Source of the DNA: Planctomycetia bacterium
GTDB taxonomy: Bacteria; Planctomycetota; Phycisphaerae; UBA1845; Fen-1342
DNA: 64,000 bases
Assembly: GCA_015709575.1 (NCBI GenBank)
Contig: CP054190.1
Coordinates: forward strand, 2,788,616-2,852,615
Direction: 5' to 3'
Part shown: in pieces, positions 1-8,387 of the stretch
Layout of the letters: each line of letters starts with the position of its first letter
Position numbering within the stretch: the first letter of the stretch is position 1
Notes under the pieces: generated by a model
Seen by the model: the letters and a program-made list of their open reading frames with translations, nothing else
Databases searched by the model: none
What the model was told of the DNA's origin: nothing
Translations under genes and position numbers: made by a program

Positions 1-9
1 CAGATCCCG

Positions 10-77
10 CCACGGGTTCCGTCGCCGCGGCGCGGCGACTCCACCCGTGGCTACAACCCTCGGCCCCGGCGGGGCCG
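10..77. other. Two strong GC hairpins at the left edge
   Basis: Positions 10-17 pair with 43-50 (CCACGGGT/ACCCGTGG), and inside that 21-28 pairs with 32-39 (GTCGCCGC/GCGGCGAC) around a 3-nt loop, with symmetric TCC bulges. A second hairpin, 61-67 with 71-77, follows. There is no T-tract, so this is not a classical intrinsic terminator. It may end an upstream gene outside the window or sit in the leader of the acetyltransferase. Confidence 0.5.
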
Positions 78-173
78 GAAACGCGGCGGCGCGATACATT
101 CCGCGACACGCCGGAGGCGCGGCGGGCCATCACACCCCCGCCCGCGCTGCACCGGCCCGGAGAGTTTTTTGCC

Positions 174-1688
174 ATGCCCACGCCCGCCGACAAGAACGGT
201 CCCCCGCGCTCCGCGACCAAAGGCAGCTCGCCGCGCTCCACCCTCGAAGTCCGTCCGCCGCGCTCCGCGACCAAAGGCAGCTCGCCGCGCTCCACCCTCG
301 AAGTCCGTCCGCCGCGCTCGGCCGAAGAGATCCGCGCGCTCAACGACGTCGAGTATGAATCCTTCGCCGGCTTCGCCCAGCCGCGCGAGCAGACCGCCGC
401 CTGGACCGCCCACATCGGCCACGACAACATGCGCGTGGCGGTGCGGGACGGGCGGGTGGTGGCCGGGCTGGGGATCCTGCACTTCGGGCTCTACTTCGGC
501 GGGCGGGCCATCCCCGCCACCGGCATCAGCGCCGTGGCCGTGGCCCCCGATGCCCGCGGCAGCGGCGTCGCCACCGAGCTGATGAACGCCCTGCTGCGCG
601 AGCAGGCCCGCGCCGGCACGCCGCTCTCGGTGCTCTTTCCCGCGTCGTACGCGCTCTACCGCGGCGCGGGCTACGAGGTCGCCGGCAGCCGCGTGATGTT
701 CCGCCTGGCGCTGCGGACCATCGGCGTGCGCGCGCGGGCGCTCCGCGTGCGGCCCGCCACCGCCGCCGATCACCCGGCCATCAACGCCATCCACACCGCC
801 CGGGCGCTGCGCACCAGCGGACACGTGCAACGCGGGCCGCGCGAGTGGCGGACGATCCTCGAATACGGCCTGGACCCGATCTTCGCGTACGTGGTGGAGC
901 GGGCCGGCAGCGGCGCGGTTGCGCCAGACGGCAAGCACAGCGCGGGCCGCAGCGCCGTTGCTTCGCGCACCTCGTCCACGCAGCGCGCCGCCGTCCGGCG
1001 CGCCGCCGCGGGCGGATCGATCCGCGACGCGGGCCGCGCAGCGCCGGACGCACACGCGACGGTCGAGGGGTACATCATCTACACCCAGACCGCCACCCGC
1101 GGGGCCGGCTTCGAGCTGCACGTGCGCGACATGGCCGCGTCGACGCCCGAGGCCGGGCGGCGGCTGCTGAGCTTCCTGGCGTCGAACATGACCATGGCCG
1201 AGCACGCCAGCGTGCTGACCGGGCCGGCCGAGTCGCTGCTGGCCAGCGCCTCCGAGGAGTGGCACGACTCGATGAGCCGCATCCTGTGGATGATGCGGAT
1301 CGCCGACGCGCCGCGGGCGCTGGAGCAGCGCGGCTACCCGCCCGGGATGCAGGCTGCGCTGCGCTTCGAGCTGCGCGATGAGCTGCTGCGGCGGAACCGC
1401 GGCACGTTCGAGTTGCGGGTGGCCGACGGCCGCGGGCGGGTGCGGGCGCTGGCGGGCGGCGGTCGCAGCGCGCGGGCGCACGCCGGCGGCGGCACCGGGC
1501 CGATGATCCGCGGGCGCAGTGCGCTGCCGTTGCGGATGCACATCCGCGGGCTGTCGCCGCTGTTCAGCGGGCTGCTGTCAGCCGGCGAGGTGGCGCAGAT
1601 GGGATTGATCGAGGGGGATGAGGCGGCGCTGGCGACCGCGACCGCGATCTTCAGCGGGCCGGCGCCGTGGATGAACGACCGCTTCTGA
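174..1688 (+). CDS. Eis-like GNAT acetyltransferase with SCP2-like C-terminus
   Basis: Predicted 504-aa cytoplasmic acetyltransferase. The acetyl-CoA site of the GNAT fold is visible at residues 121-134 (VAVAPDARGSGVA), followed by a second, weaker GNAT-like segment and a C-terminal region (about 400-504) resembling the sterol-carrier-like domain of the Eis family. The ATG is preceded by GGAGAG about 9 nt upstream. Two things are odd: residues 10-48 are a tandem duplication of an 18-aa Arg/Ser/Pro-rich unit, and about 50 residues near 240-295 are Ala/Arg/Ser-rich and look like an insertion in the second GNAT segment. The substrate cannot be told; Eis relatives acetylate amines including aminoglycosides. 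Confidence 0.8.
   Translation: MPTPADKNGPPRSATKGSSPRSTLEVRPPRSATKGSSPRSTLEVRPPRSAEEIRALNDVEYESFAGFAQPREQTAAWTAHIGHDNMRVAVRDGRVVAGLGILHFGLYFGGRAIPATGISAVAVAPDARGSGVATELMNALLREQARAGTPLSVLFPASYALYRGAGYEVAGSRVMFRLALRTIGVRARALRVRPATAADHPAINAIHTARALRTSGHVQRGPREWRTILEYGLDPIFAYVVERAGSGAVAPDGKHSAGRSAVASRTSSTQRAAVRRAAAGGSIRDAGRAAPDAHATVEGYIIYTQTATRGAGFELHVRDMAASTPEAGRRLLSFLASNMTMAEHASVLTGPAESLLASASEEWHDSMSRILWMMRIADAPRALEQRGYPPGMQAALRFELRDELLRRNRGTFELRVADGRGRVRALAGGGRSARAHAGGGTGPMIRGRSALPLRMHIRGLSPLFSGLLSAGEVAQMGLIEGDEAALATATAIFSGPAPWMNDRF
204..319. repeat. 54-bp tandem repeat inside the acetyltransferase start
   Basis: Two exact 54-bp copies (204-257 and 258-311) and the start of a third (312-319). 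The period is a multiple of three, so the reading frame is kept and an 18-aa unit is duplicated in the protein N-terminus. Confidence 0.9.
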
Positions 1689-1714
1689 GCGGGGTGATCC
1701 GCGCTGCGCCCGGC

Positions 1715-2893
1715 TCAGCAGCCCGATGCAGCGCCGGCGGGCGCGAAGGGATCGAGCGGGGCCGTGAAGCCCGGCACGCGCCAGGCCGCCAGCATCGAAT
1801 CCACGCTGGCGTCGGTGGTGAACTTCCGAGCGAACGCGCGCGCCTGCTGCGCCAGCGCCGGGTCGCGGCCGGCCGCCTCCAGCCCGCGCAGCATGCACGA
1901 CGCCAGCCCGGGCACATCCTCCGGCGGGCAGGAATAAGGCTCGAAGGGCGGCGCCACCGCCTCGCACGAGGTCGCGATCCGCGACGAGGCCACCGTCAGC
2001 CCGGCCGCCTGGGCCTCCAGCAGCGCCTTGCCGAACCCCTCGACGATCGACGGGAAGACGAACAGGTCCAGCGCCGACAGCACCCGCGGGATGTCGCGCC
2101 GCACGCCGGTGAACGTGACGCTCGGCCGAATCCCCAACTGGTTCACCTGCTGCTCGATCTGCGGCCGCAGGTCGCCGTCGCCGACCAGCAGCAGCCGCAC
2201 CTCGGGCCGCTGCTGGAGCAGCAGCGCGAAGGCCTCGATCAGGCGGGCGTGGTTCTTCTGCCAGTTGAAGCGGCCGACGTGCCCGATCAGCGTCGCATCG
2301 CGCGGAATGCCCAGCTCGTCGCGGACGGCGTCGCGCGCCCGGGCCTGCTCAAACTCGGCCACGTCGATGCCGTAGCGGATCACGAACATCCGCGGGTCGC
2401 TCTCGGCGTGCCGCGGAAACCACAGCCGCAGCCCGGCGTAGGTCAGCGCGATGATGCCGGTCGAGTTCGACAGGACCTGCCGGTTCAGCCAGCGCTCATA
2501 GATCCGCCGCGGCCAGTCGTTGCGATGCCCGGCCGTGAGATTGTGGTAATGGCTCAGCCGCACCGGCACGCCCGCCCGCCGGGCGCACTGCATCGGCGGG
2601 CCGCAGAAGTTCGACAGGTGCGCGTGCACCACGTCATACGGACCGCGGACGCGCAGCTCGCGGTAGAAGTTGCGAAGGAAGGGCAGCGGGTTGTTGCCCA
2701 GCCGCACGCCCCAGGCGCGGATGCCCATTTCGTCCAGCTCGGCGTCGCTCAGCCGCGCATCGCCCAGCGTGTAGCACACCTCGATGTCGAGGTTCGGCAG
2801 GTTTCGCCGGCGGATGGCGCGAAAGGTGTGCCCGAGGAAGGACTCCACCCCCCCGCTCTGCTTCATCGTGGAGACAACGTGCAGGATGCGCAT
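1715..2893 (-). CDS. Glycosyltransferase family 4
   Basis: A 392-aa GT-B fold glycosyltransferase likely acting on cell-surface polysaccharide or exopolysaccharide. The N-terminal half starts with a typical nucleotide-fold strand (MRILHVVSTMKQSGGVE), and DVVHAHLSN is the usual Rossmann-edge motif. The C-terminal donor domain has IGHVGRFNWQKNH and the EX7E motif in EGFGKALLEAQAAG. Length is normal for the family (360-400 aa). Relatives resemble the EpsF-type enzymes of exopolysaccharide clusters, but no polysaccharide genes are adjacent, so the acceptor is unknown. It is transcribed convergently with the acetyltransferase. Confidence 0.88.
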   Translation of the reverse strand: MRILHVVSTMKQSGGVESFLGHTFRAIRRRNLPNLDIEVCYTLGDARLSDAELDEMGIRAWGVRLGNNPLPFLRNFYRELRVRGPYDVVHAHLSNFCGPPMQCARRAGVPVRLSHYHNLTAGHRNDWPRRIYERWLNRQVLSNSTGIIALTYAGLRLWFPRHAESDPRMFVIRYGIDVAEFEQARARDAVRDELGIPRDATLIGHVGRFNWQKNHARLIEAFALLLQQRPEVRLLLVGDGDLRPQIEQQVNQLGIRPSVTFTGVRRDIPRVLSALDLFVFPSIVEGFGKALLEAQAAGLTVASSRIATSCEAVAPPFEPYSCPPEDVPGLASCMLRGLEAAGRDPALAQQARAFARKFTTDASVDSMLAAWRVPGFTAPLDPFAPAGAASGC

Positions 2894-3001
2894 GGCTCAC
2901 CTGACGATCACGACGCCCGCGCACCCGATCGACGCGGCGGCCCGGCGGCCGAACCTCGCGGCGCCGGCGGACCGCGCCGCCGTCCCCCGCCGAGCCGGCG
3001 A

Positions 3002-3271
3002 TCAGCGACCCTTTTTCTCGTAATAGGCGACGTTGAGCGGGATGTAGTTCTTCCACTCCGCCGGCACTTCGTCCTCCGGGAAGATCGCCTTCACCGGGCA
3101 CTCGTCGACGCACAGCCCGCAGTCGATGCAGGTGTCCTTGTCGATGTAGAGCTGCTCCTCCCGCTCGAAGTCGGGCTCGTCCTTCCGCGGGTGGATGCAA
3201 TCCACCGGGCAGACGTCCACGCAGGCGGTGTCCTTGGTCTTGATGCACGGCTCGGTGATGTAATGCGACAC
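3002..3271 (-). CDS. Ferredoxin with two iron-sulfur cluster motifs
   Basis: An 89-aa bacterial ferredoxin of the seven-iron (FdxA-like) type: a CxxxxxxxCxxxCP arrangement near residues 9-25 (EPCIKT, CVDVCPVDCI) and a second CIDCGLCVDECP motif near 48-59. It carries electrons in the cytoplasm; the partner is unknown. It starts with GTG; GGAG lies about 9 nt upstream. It lies between the histidine kinase and the glycosyltransferase on the same strand with about 100 bp on each side, so it may be its own transcription unit. Confidence 0.9.
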   Translation of the reverse strand: MSHYITEPCIKTKDTACVDVCPVDCIHPRKDEPDFEREEQLYIDKDTCIDCGLCVDECPVKAIFPEDEVPAEWKNYIPLNVAYYEKKGR

Positions 3272-3370
3272 GCCGGAGTCTCCGCAGTCCTGACGGACGC
3301 CGATGAAGCGCCCGCGCTTACGCGGATTATAGCTGCGATTGCGCCGCGCCGCCCGTCCGTCGCGGTGCGA

Positions 3371-4960
3371 TCACGCAGCCGGCGCCGCGCCCGCGACCGG
3401 CGCCTCCGGCGGAAGCTCGATCCAGAAGGTCGAGCCGGCCCCGACCTCGCTGTCGACGTCGATCCGCCCACCGAGCAGATGCGTCAGCTCGCGCGCAATG
3501 GCCAGCCCCAGCCCGGTGCCGGAGTGCTCGCGCGTCGCGGATTGATCGATCTGCCGGAACTTCTCGAAGATCACCTTCCGGTTTTCCGGCGCGATGCCCG
3601 GGCCGGTGTCGCGCACCTCCAGCCGCACCCAGCCGGCCTGCTTCGGAATCAGCACCAGCTGCACCTGCCCGCCCTCGGGCGTGAACTTGATCGCGTTCGA
3701 CAGCAGGTTGAACAGGATCTGGCGCAATCGGACGGGATCGGTGCTGCAAGCGGGCAGCTCATCCGGACAGATCAGCCCCATCTCCAGCGACTTCTTGTCC
3801 GCCTGCGGGCGCATGAAGTCGATCAGCGTTGCGCACAGCTCGCGCAGCGCGATCGGCTCCACGTGCAGTTCCACCCGCCCGGCCTCGATCTTGGCCAGGT
3901 CCAGCAGGTCGTTGATGATCTCCAGCAGGATGCGCCCGCTGATCAGGATGTTTTCGGCGTAGCGGATGAAGCGGCCGTTCTCCTGCCCCGGCGCCTCGCG
4001 CAGCAGCTCGGCGAAGCCGATGATGCTCGTCAGCGGCGTGCGCAGCTCGTGCGATACATTCGCGATGAACTCGCTCTTGACGCGGTTGGACTCGTACAGC
4101 GCGACGTTCGTCTCGGCCATTTCGTCCAGCTTCCGGTCCAGCAGGCGGTTCGCGCGGCGCAGCTCCTCCTGCGACTCGCGCAGCCGCTCCAGCATGTGGT
4201 TCAGCGCCATAGATAGCTGCTCGAACTCATCGCCGGTGCGCAGGCTCGACCGCACCTCCAGGTCGCCCTCGCTGACCCGCGCCGTGACCTCGCGCAGCTC
4301 ATGAATCGGAGCGAGGATGAACCGCCGCGTGATCACGTAGAACACCAGCACCGCCAGCGCCCCGGCCAGACTGCCGGCGGTCACGATCCAGGCCCGGTTC
4401 TGCAGGCGCTGCGCCGCGACCAGGTCCACCGGCACGCTCACCATGATGACGCCGGTCAGCTCGTTCTCGCGAAACGGGATGGCGCTCTTCCCGTCGTCGT
4501 GACACTCCAGGCAACCCTTGGTGACGCGCACCGCGTGGGCGTAATGAAACACCCGCTCCCCGCCGTCCACGTCCACGCGATAGAGGTAGGGCTGGCGCGG
4601 AGACTTGCGAAAGCTGCGGAACGCCTCGCGCGCCATGGGGTGATCGAGCTTGTTGACCACCGCGTCGGGATCGTCCGGCTCGGCCGAAAAGCGGATGTAG
4701 GTCGGCTGGCTGCGCAGCCAGGCCGGAAACAACGGGGTCTCCCGCATGTGAATCCCAAGCCCTGCGGAGGACTCGTGTTGCGCAAGTTGCGTACGGAAAA
4801 AATCGGCCGTGGCCCGCTGTGCGTCGCGGAAGGGCGAGTCCAGCAGCAGCGCCTCCATGCGAACCCACGGCACCGCCAGCGCCGCCGCGATGATGAGCAG
4901 CACCGCCACGCCGAACAGCAGGCGATACTTCGCCGCGAGCGATATTCGAACCAGCCGCAT
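3371..4960 (-). CDS. Membrane histidine kinase with heme-binding-type sensor
   Basis: A 529-aa sensor kinase. It has TM1 (about 12-30), a periplasmic sensor of the DUF3365/Tll0287 type with a CxxCH motif (CLECH, residues 150-154), TM2 (about 191-210), HAMP (211-265), HisKA with the phospho-acceptor His in FIANVSHELRTPL (about 304) and a HATPase domain with DTGPGIAP and GTGLGLAI. CxxCH indicates covalent heme, so redox, NO or oxygen sensing is plausible. No response regulator gene is adjacent, so it is an orphan. Translation starts at the ATG directly before MRLVRISLAAKYRLLF, and the gene is divergent from the dockerin gene. Confidence 0.92.
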   Translation of the reverse strand: MRLVRISLAAKYRLLFGVAVLLIIAAALAVPWVRMEALLLDSPFRDAQRATADFFRTQLAQHESSAGLGIHMRETPLFPAWLRSQPTYIRFSAEPDDPDAVVNKLDHPMAREAFRSFRKSPRQPYLYRVDVDGGERVFHYAHAVRVTKGCLECHDDGKSAIPFRENELTGVIMVSVPVDLVAAQRLQNRAWIVTAGSLAGALAVLVFYVITRRFILAPIHELREVTARVSEGDLEVRSSLRTGDEFEQLSMALNHMLERLRESQEELRRANRLLDRKLDEMAETNVALYESNRVKSEFIANVSHELRTPLTSIIGFAELLREAPGQENGRFIRYAENILISGRILLEIINDLLDLAKIEAGRVELHVEPIALRELCATLIDFMRPQADKKSLEMGLICPDELPACSTDPVRLRQILFNLLSNAIKFTPEGGQVQLVLIPKQAGWVRLEVRDTGPGIAPENRKVIFEKFRQIDQSATREHSGTGLGLAIARELTHLLGGRIDVDSEVGAGSTFWIELPPEAPVAGAAPAA

Positions 4961-5090
4961 GGCCGCGGATTATAGCCCCCGGCCGGGCGGCCTCCCCGTG
5001 CGAATGCCGCTCGGAATCGCGCGGCCGCGGGTTACAATCGGCGGTTCGGGCACGCGCGCCGGTTCGCATCGCCCGACAAGGAGCCTATCG

Positions 5091-5822
5091 ATGTCGTTTC
5101 GCTTCCTGGTGTCCGCCGTCACGCTGGCCGCGTCGCTTGCCCCGCTTCGAACCGCGCGCGCCGACGACGTGTGCGTGATCGACCTGACCAACGTCGTATT
5201 GCAGCACGCAACCAACCAGTCGCGCAGCAGCAACCCCGACGACATCGACCCCGGTTACGGCTACGAGGTCATCACCAGCGGCATGGCCCAGGGCACCAGC
5301 GGCCTGCTGCAACTGCTCTTTCCGCAGCCGACGCCGCTGGCGACAATCCTGGAAACGTTACAGCCCGGCTCGTCGGCGCTCCTCGAAGGCGTGATCTACA
5401 ACCCCTCCGGCCAGCTCCCGATCGTCATCAGCAACCAGACGATCGATCAGTCCTCGACGATTCTCGGCACCAACGTGCGCGTCGTCGTCACCATCTCGGC
5501 CGGCATCGACGCCAACGGATACGGGTTCTTCTCATTGACCGACGTGCAGATGCTGCCGAACACCGGCCTCATCCGCCTGGGTGCGATCCGCATTAACAGC
5601 GGCCAGACCGTTATCACGCGCATCCCGGCGATCACCGGCGACATGAACTGGGACGGGCAGTTCAACAACTTCGACATCGACGCCTTCGTGCTGGCCCTGC
5701 TCGATCCCGCCGGTTATGAAACCACCTATGGATACCCCCCGATTTATCCCGGTGATATCAACCGCGACGGTCAGTTCAACAACTTCGACATCGACCCCTT
5801 CGTCGCCCTGCTGGTTCAGTAG
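5091..5822 (+). CDS. Secreted protein with paired dockerin-like EF-hands
   Basis: A 243-aa exported protein. The signal peptide is MSFRFLVSAVTLAASLAPL..ARA, followed by a beta-rich body. The last 60 residues hold two near-identical calcium-loop segments (GDMNWDGQFNNFDIDAF and GDINRDGQFNNFDIDPF), a dockerin-type arrangement widely seen at the C-termini of planctomycete secreted proteins. The SD AAGGAG lies at 5078-5083. It probably binds calcium and could anchor to a cohesin-like partner; no cohesin is visible here. A downstream TPR gene overlaps its 3' end. Confidence 0.8.
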   Translation: MSFRFLVSAVTLAASLAPLRTARADDVCVIDLTNVVLQHATNQSRSSNPDDIDPGYGYEVITSGMAQGTSGLLQLLFPQPTPLATILETLQPGSSALLEGVIYNPSGQLPIVISNQTIDQSSTILGTNVRVVVTISAGIDANGYGFFSLTDVQMLPNTGLIRLGAIRINSGQTVITRIPAITGDMNWDGQFNNFDIDAFVLALLDPAGYETTYGYPPIYPGDINRDGQFNNFDIDPFVALLVQ

Positions 5823-7461
5823 ACCCCCGCTTCAGCTCGCGGCGCTGCTGGCCATCCTCGCCGCGGCGCTGCACGCCCCGCTGACAGCGGCGCAGACCAC
5901 GGCCGGGGCAGCGCCGCCGACGCTGCCTGCTCCGGCGCCGGTGCCGACCGCGCACATCGGCGATCGTCCCCGTATCGCAATCATCGACTTCACCGTTGCC
6001 CGCGACACCGACCCGCGCGACGCGTGGCTGGGCGATGCCGTCACCGAGCAGCTCTGCCACCGGCTGCGGCGGCACCCAGGGCTGCTGGCCGTCTCGACCG
6101 AACGAATGCACCAGGCCCGTGCCGAACTCGCGGAGGACGCCAAGGCCCCACCCTGGCCGGCGGTGGCGCGGGCGCTGGGCGTGCGCTACCTGCTCCGCGG
6201 CGCCTCGACCGGCCAGCCCGACTCGATGCGCCTGACCATGGAGCTGCACGACCTCTCCGACGAGGCCGCCGAGCCGCGCAAGGCCGAGCTTCCTGCCGGG
6301 AGGCTTTTCGACGTTCTGGACAGCGCCACGCGCTGGTCGCTGGATGCCTTCCGCGTCGATCCACCCGCGGGCGGCCCGCCACTGCTCGGCCCACCCTGCA
6401 AGTCTCCGTCGGCCCTGGAGTTTTACGTCAAGGCGCTGCGGGCGTTTCGCGAGGAGAAGCCGCGCGCGACAGCCGAGCTGCTGCGCGACGCGCTCGACTT
6501 CGATCCGGCCTTTCGCCCGACGCTGCTCCTGCAGGCCGAGGTGGACCTGCGGGTCGGGTCGCCTGCGGCGCGCCGCGCCGCGGCTGCGCGCCTGGCGCTG
6601 CTGGCGGAACTGAGCCGCAAGGCCGATGACGTGCTTGATCGCGTCGCCGTCGAGTTGGCGCACGGTGTGCTGAACGGCATGGAAGGCGCGGTGGACGCGG
6701 CCCAGACGCGCTTCGCCACCGCGCTGGAGATTGCCCGCCAGTCGCGCGACCCCTACGCGCAGCTGGCCGCCATGACCAGCCTCGCCAACCTGTACCTGAC
6801 GCAGCGTCCGCCGCGCGAGTTTGACGACGCCCAGCGCGCGTCGTTTACGCGCGAGACGGCGGAGCGATCGGCCGCCTGGCAGGAGGCCGTCGCGTTATCG
6901 CTCGAACAGTTGGATGACATCGTGTCGCTCGCCCCCGCGCTGAACAAGCTCGCGCTCACGTACGAGCGCAGCGGCGACGACAATCGCGCACTGACCATGC
7001 ACCTGCGAATGCTGCAATCCGCCCGGCAGCTCAAGTCTCGCCGCACCGAGGCCACCGCCCTGCTGCTGCTCGCCCAATGCCACGCCCGCAAGGAGCGGTG
7101 GGACGACGCGCTGACCGCGATCGAGCACTGCGCGGCGATCACTCCGCCCGAGGCTGCTGCCGCCGTTTCAGCGACGCGGGCGGCCGTGCTGCGCGGTCTG
7201 AAGCGCCCGCGCGAAGCGCTGGCTGAGTATCAAGCGGCGCTCAAGCGATTGCGCACCGGCGACGACCTGAGCAATCAGTTGATCTGCCTGCGCGAAGCCG
7301 CCGGGCTACACTGGGATCTGGGCGAGAGCGCCGAGGCCCGCAAGATGCTCCAGGAGGCCATCGACATCGCCCGTGCGCTGGGTTCCCCGATTGCGACTTC
7401 GCTCGAAGACACGATGAGCGTGTGGAATGAGGGCGCCGGCGGACGCCGACCGCCGCCCTGA
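5728..7461 (+). CDS. Exported TPR protein with FlgO/TolB-like N-terminal domain
   Basis: About 577 aa. A hydrophobic, signal-like segment (LQLAALLAILAAALHAPLTAAQ) is followed by a domain (RPRIAIIDFTVARDTDPR ... YLLRGAST) resembling the FlgO/TolB-N-like domains of TPR proteins. Several tetratricopeptide-like helical pairs run from about residue 230 to the end. The start is uncertain: the only ATGs (5716 and 5728) lie inside the dockerin gene about 95 nt before its stop, which would put about 30 residues before the signal segment. Translational coupling or a rare start nearer 5823 is possible. The function is unknown, but it is likely a periplasmic scaffold. Confidence 0.7.
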   Translation: MDTPRFIPVISTATVSSTTSTSTPSSPCWFSRPPLQLAALLAILAAALHAPLTAAQTTAGAAPPTLPAPAPVPTAHIGDRPRIAIIDFTVARDTDPRDAWLGDAVTEQLCHRLRRHPGLLAVSTERMHQARAELAEDAKAPPWPAVARALGVRYLLRGASTGQPDSMRLTMELHDLSDEAAEPRKAELPAGRLFDVLDSATRWSLDAFRVDPPAGGPPLLGPPCKSPSALEFYVKALRAFREEKPRATAELLRDALDFDPAFRPTLLLQAEVDLRVGSPAARRAAAARLALLAELSRKADDVLDRVAVELAHGVLNGMEGAVDAAQTRFATALEIARQSRDPYAQLAAMTSLANLYLTQRPPREFDDAQRASFTRETAERSAAWQEAVALSLEQLDDIVSLAPALNKLALTYERSGDDNRALTMHLRMLQSARQLKSRRTEATALLLLAQCHARKERWDDALTAIEHCAAITPPEAAAAVSATRAAVLRGLKRPREALAEYQAALKRLRTGDDLSNQLICLREAAGLHWDLGESAEARKMLQEAIDIARALGSPIATSLEDTMSVWNEGAGGRRPPP

Positions 7462-7485
7462 CGCGCCGGACGACAACGTTCGATT

Positions 7486-7893
7486 TCAGGGCGAGTCGCG
7501 CCGCCGGCGAGCCTCCGCGATCACGCGCGCGTTGACCTCGGGCATCTCGAGCGCATCCAGCTCCCCATCCGTCACCCAACGGCAGGCCGCGGACGCCAAG
7601 GGCTGCGCCTCCCCGCCGCGCCAGTCGCACAGCACCGGCGTCAGCAGTACCCGCCGGTCCGGATAGTCCACGCTGAGCGTGGTCAGAACCGCCGTTGCGA
7701 CGGCCGTCACGCCGCACTCCTCGAGCAACTCGCGCAACGCTGCCTCGCTAGGTGTTTCACCATCATGCGACTTGCCGCCCGGGAACTCCCACAGCCCGCC
7801 GAGGTGAACGTGATCCGGGCGGCGCGCGACCAGCCACTGGCCGCTGCGATGGACCACCGCGATGGCAACGGCATGGACGATGGTCGGTGTCAT
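7486..7893 (-). CDS. mutT: Nudix hydrolase, MutT-like
   Basis: A 135-aa Nudix hydrolase. The full Nudix box is present (GGKSHDGETPSEAALRELLEE then CGV), preceded by LWEFPGGK as in 8-oxo-dGTP diphosphatases, and the size matches MutT (about 130 aa). It would cleanse oxidised nucleotides by hydrolysing them to the monophosphate plus pyrophosphate. I chose ATG 7893 because the frame upstream has no family similarity. No strong SD is seen. The exact substrate is inferred. Confidence 0.85.
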   Translation of the reverse strand: MTPTIVHAVAIAVVHRSGQWLVARRPDHVHLGGLWEFPGGKSHDGETPSEAALRELLEECGVTAVATAVLTTLSVDYPDRRVLLTPVLCDWRGGEAQPLASAACRWVTDGELDALEMPEVNARVIAEARRRRDSP

Positions 7894-8172
7894 CGGATCG
7901 TCGCGATCAACTTCGTGCCCCCGCGTGCATGCTCGCACGACGCCCGGATCGGGGGCCTGAACGAGCGAAGGATCGGCGACGTGTGCGATCGGACGAAGTA
8001 CGGCGGCATGGCCATCGCAGCAGCGGAAAATCCAGGCGATTCCGGGATCGCTCCCGGATCGACAGCGATCCGGCAAACATGCCGCCGATTCGGACCATTC
8101 ATGTCTTGCAAAGCTATTTCTCACAAAGAGTTACACATCATCGCGGGATCTTGTAAGAGTCGCTTGCAACGG

Positions 8173-8201
8173 TGGACACGCGCCCCCCCGGGTGATATAG
8201 T
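8173..8201 (+). promoter_or_regulatory. Sigma70-type promoter of the candidate small RNA
   Basis: TGGACA (8173-8178) and TATAGT (8196-8201) each differ from consensus at one base and are exactly 17 bp apart. Transcription would begin near 8207, just before a structured region ending in a terminator. Confidence 0.65.
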
Positions 8202-8205
8202 GCGG

Positions 8206-8317
8206 GTGGTCGTCGAGGGGCGGTTTGGGGGGCGGATGGAGACCACGATTTTGCGGCTGTTCTAGCCGTGGCGCACTTCCGGGATCGACCGAAAGGCTCG
8301 ATCCCGGAAGTTTCTTT
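8206..8317 (+). ncRNA. Candidate structured small RNA, about 110 nt
   Basis: There is no credible protein gene in this roughly 490-bp gap between the Nudix and PH-domain genes. Downstream of a near-consensus promoter the sequence can form 8206-8211 with 8241-8246 (GTGGTC/GACCAC), a hairpin 8254-8258 with 8264-8268, and a perfect 13-bp terminator stem 8276-8288/8298-8310 followed by a T-rich tail. The region around 8211-8240 is G-rich. I compared it mentally with 4.5S RNA and tmRNA and saw no match; 6S RNA cannot be excluded by eye. It is on the opposite strand to both flanking genes. Confidence 0.55.
8276..8317 (+). terminator. Intrinsic terminator, perfect 13-bp stem
   Basis: CTTCCGGGATCGA (8276-8288) pairs exactly with TCGATCCCGGAAG (8298-8310) around a 9-nt loop, followed by TTTCTTTTT. 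The T-tract orientation fits plus-strand transcription, hence the end of the small RNA. Confidence 0.85.
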
Positions 8318-8387
8318 TTCACCACGCCCAACTGAAGCACCTGGTCAACGAAGCACGCGCTCAACCCGCTCCATCCCGGACCCGTTG

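Noticed and set aside
51-1541. 496-aa minus-strand open frame opposite the acetyltransferase
   Set aside because: Composition is low-complexity Arg/Ala/Gly and no family motif is seen, while the plus strand has a clear GNAT motif and SD.
1667-4216. 849-aa plus-strand open frame
   Set aside because: It is antisense to the glycosyltransferase, ferredoxin and histidine kinase genes, all with clear motifs; its Arg/Ala/Pro/Gln-rich composition is typical of GC-rich shadow frames.
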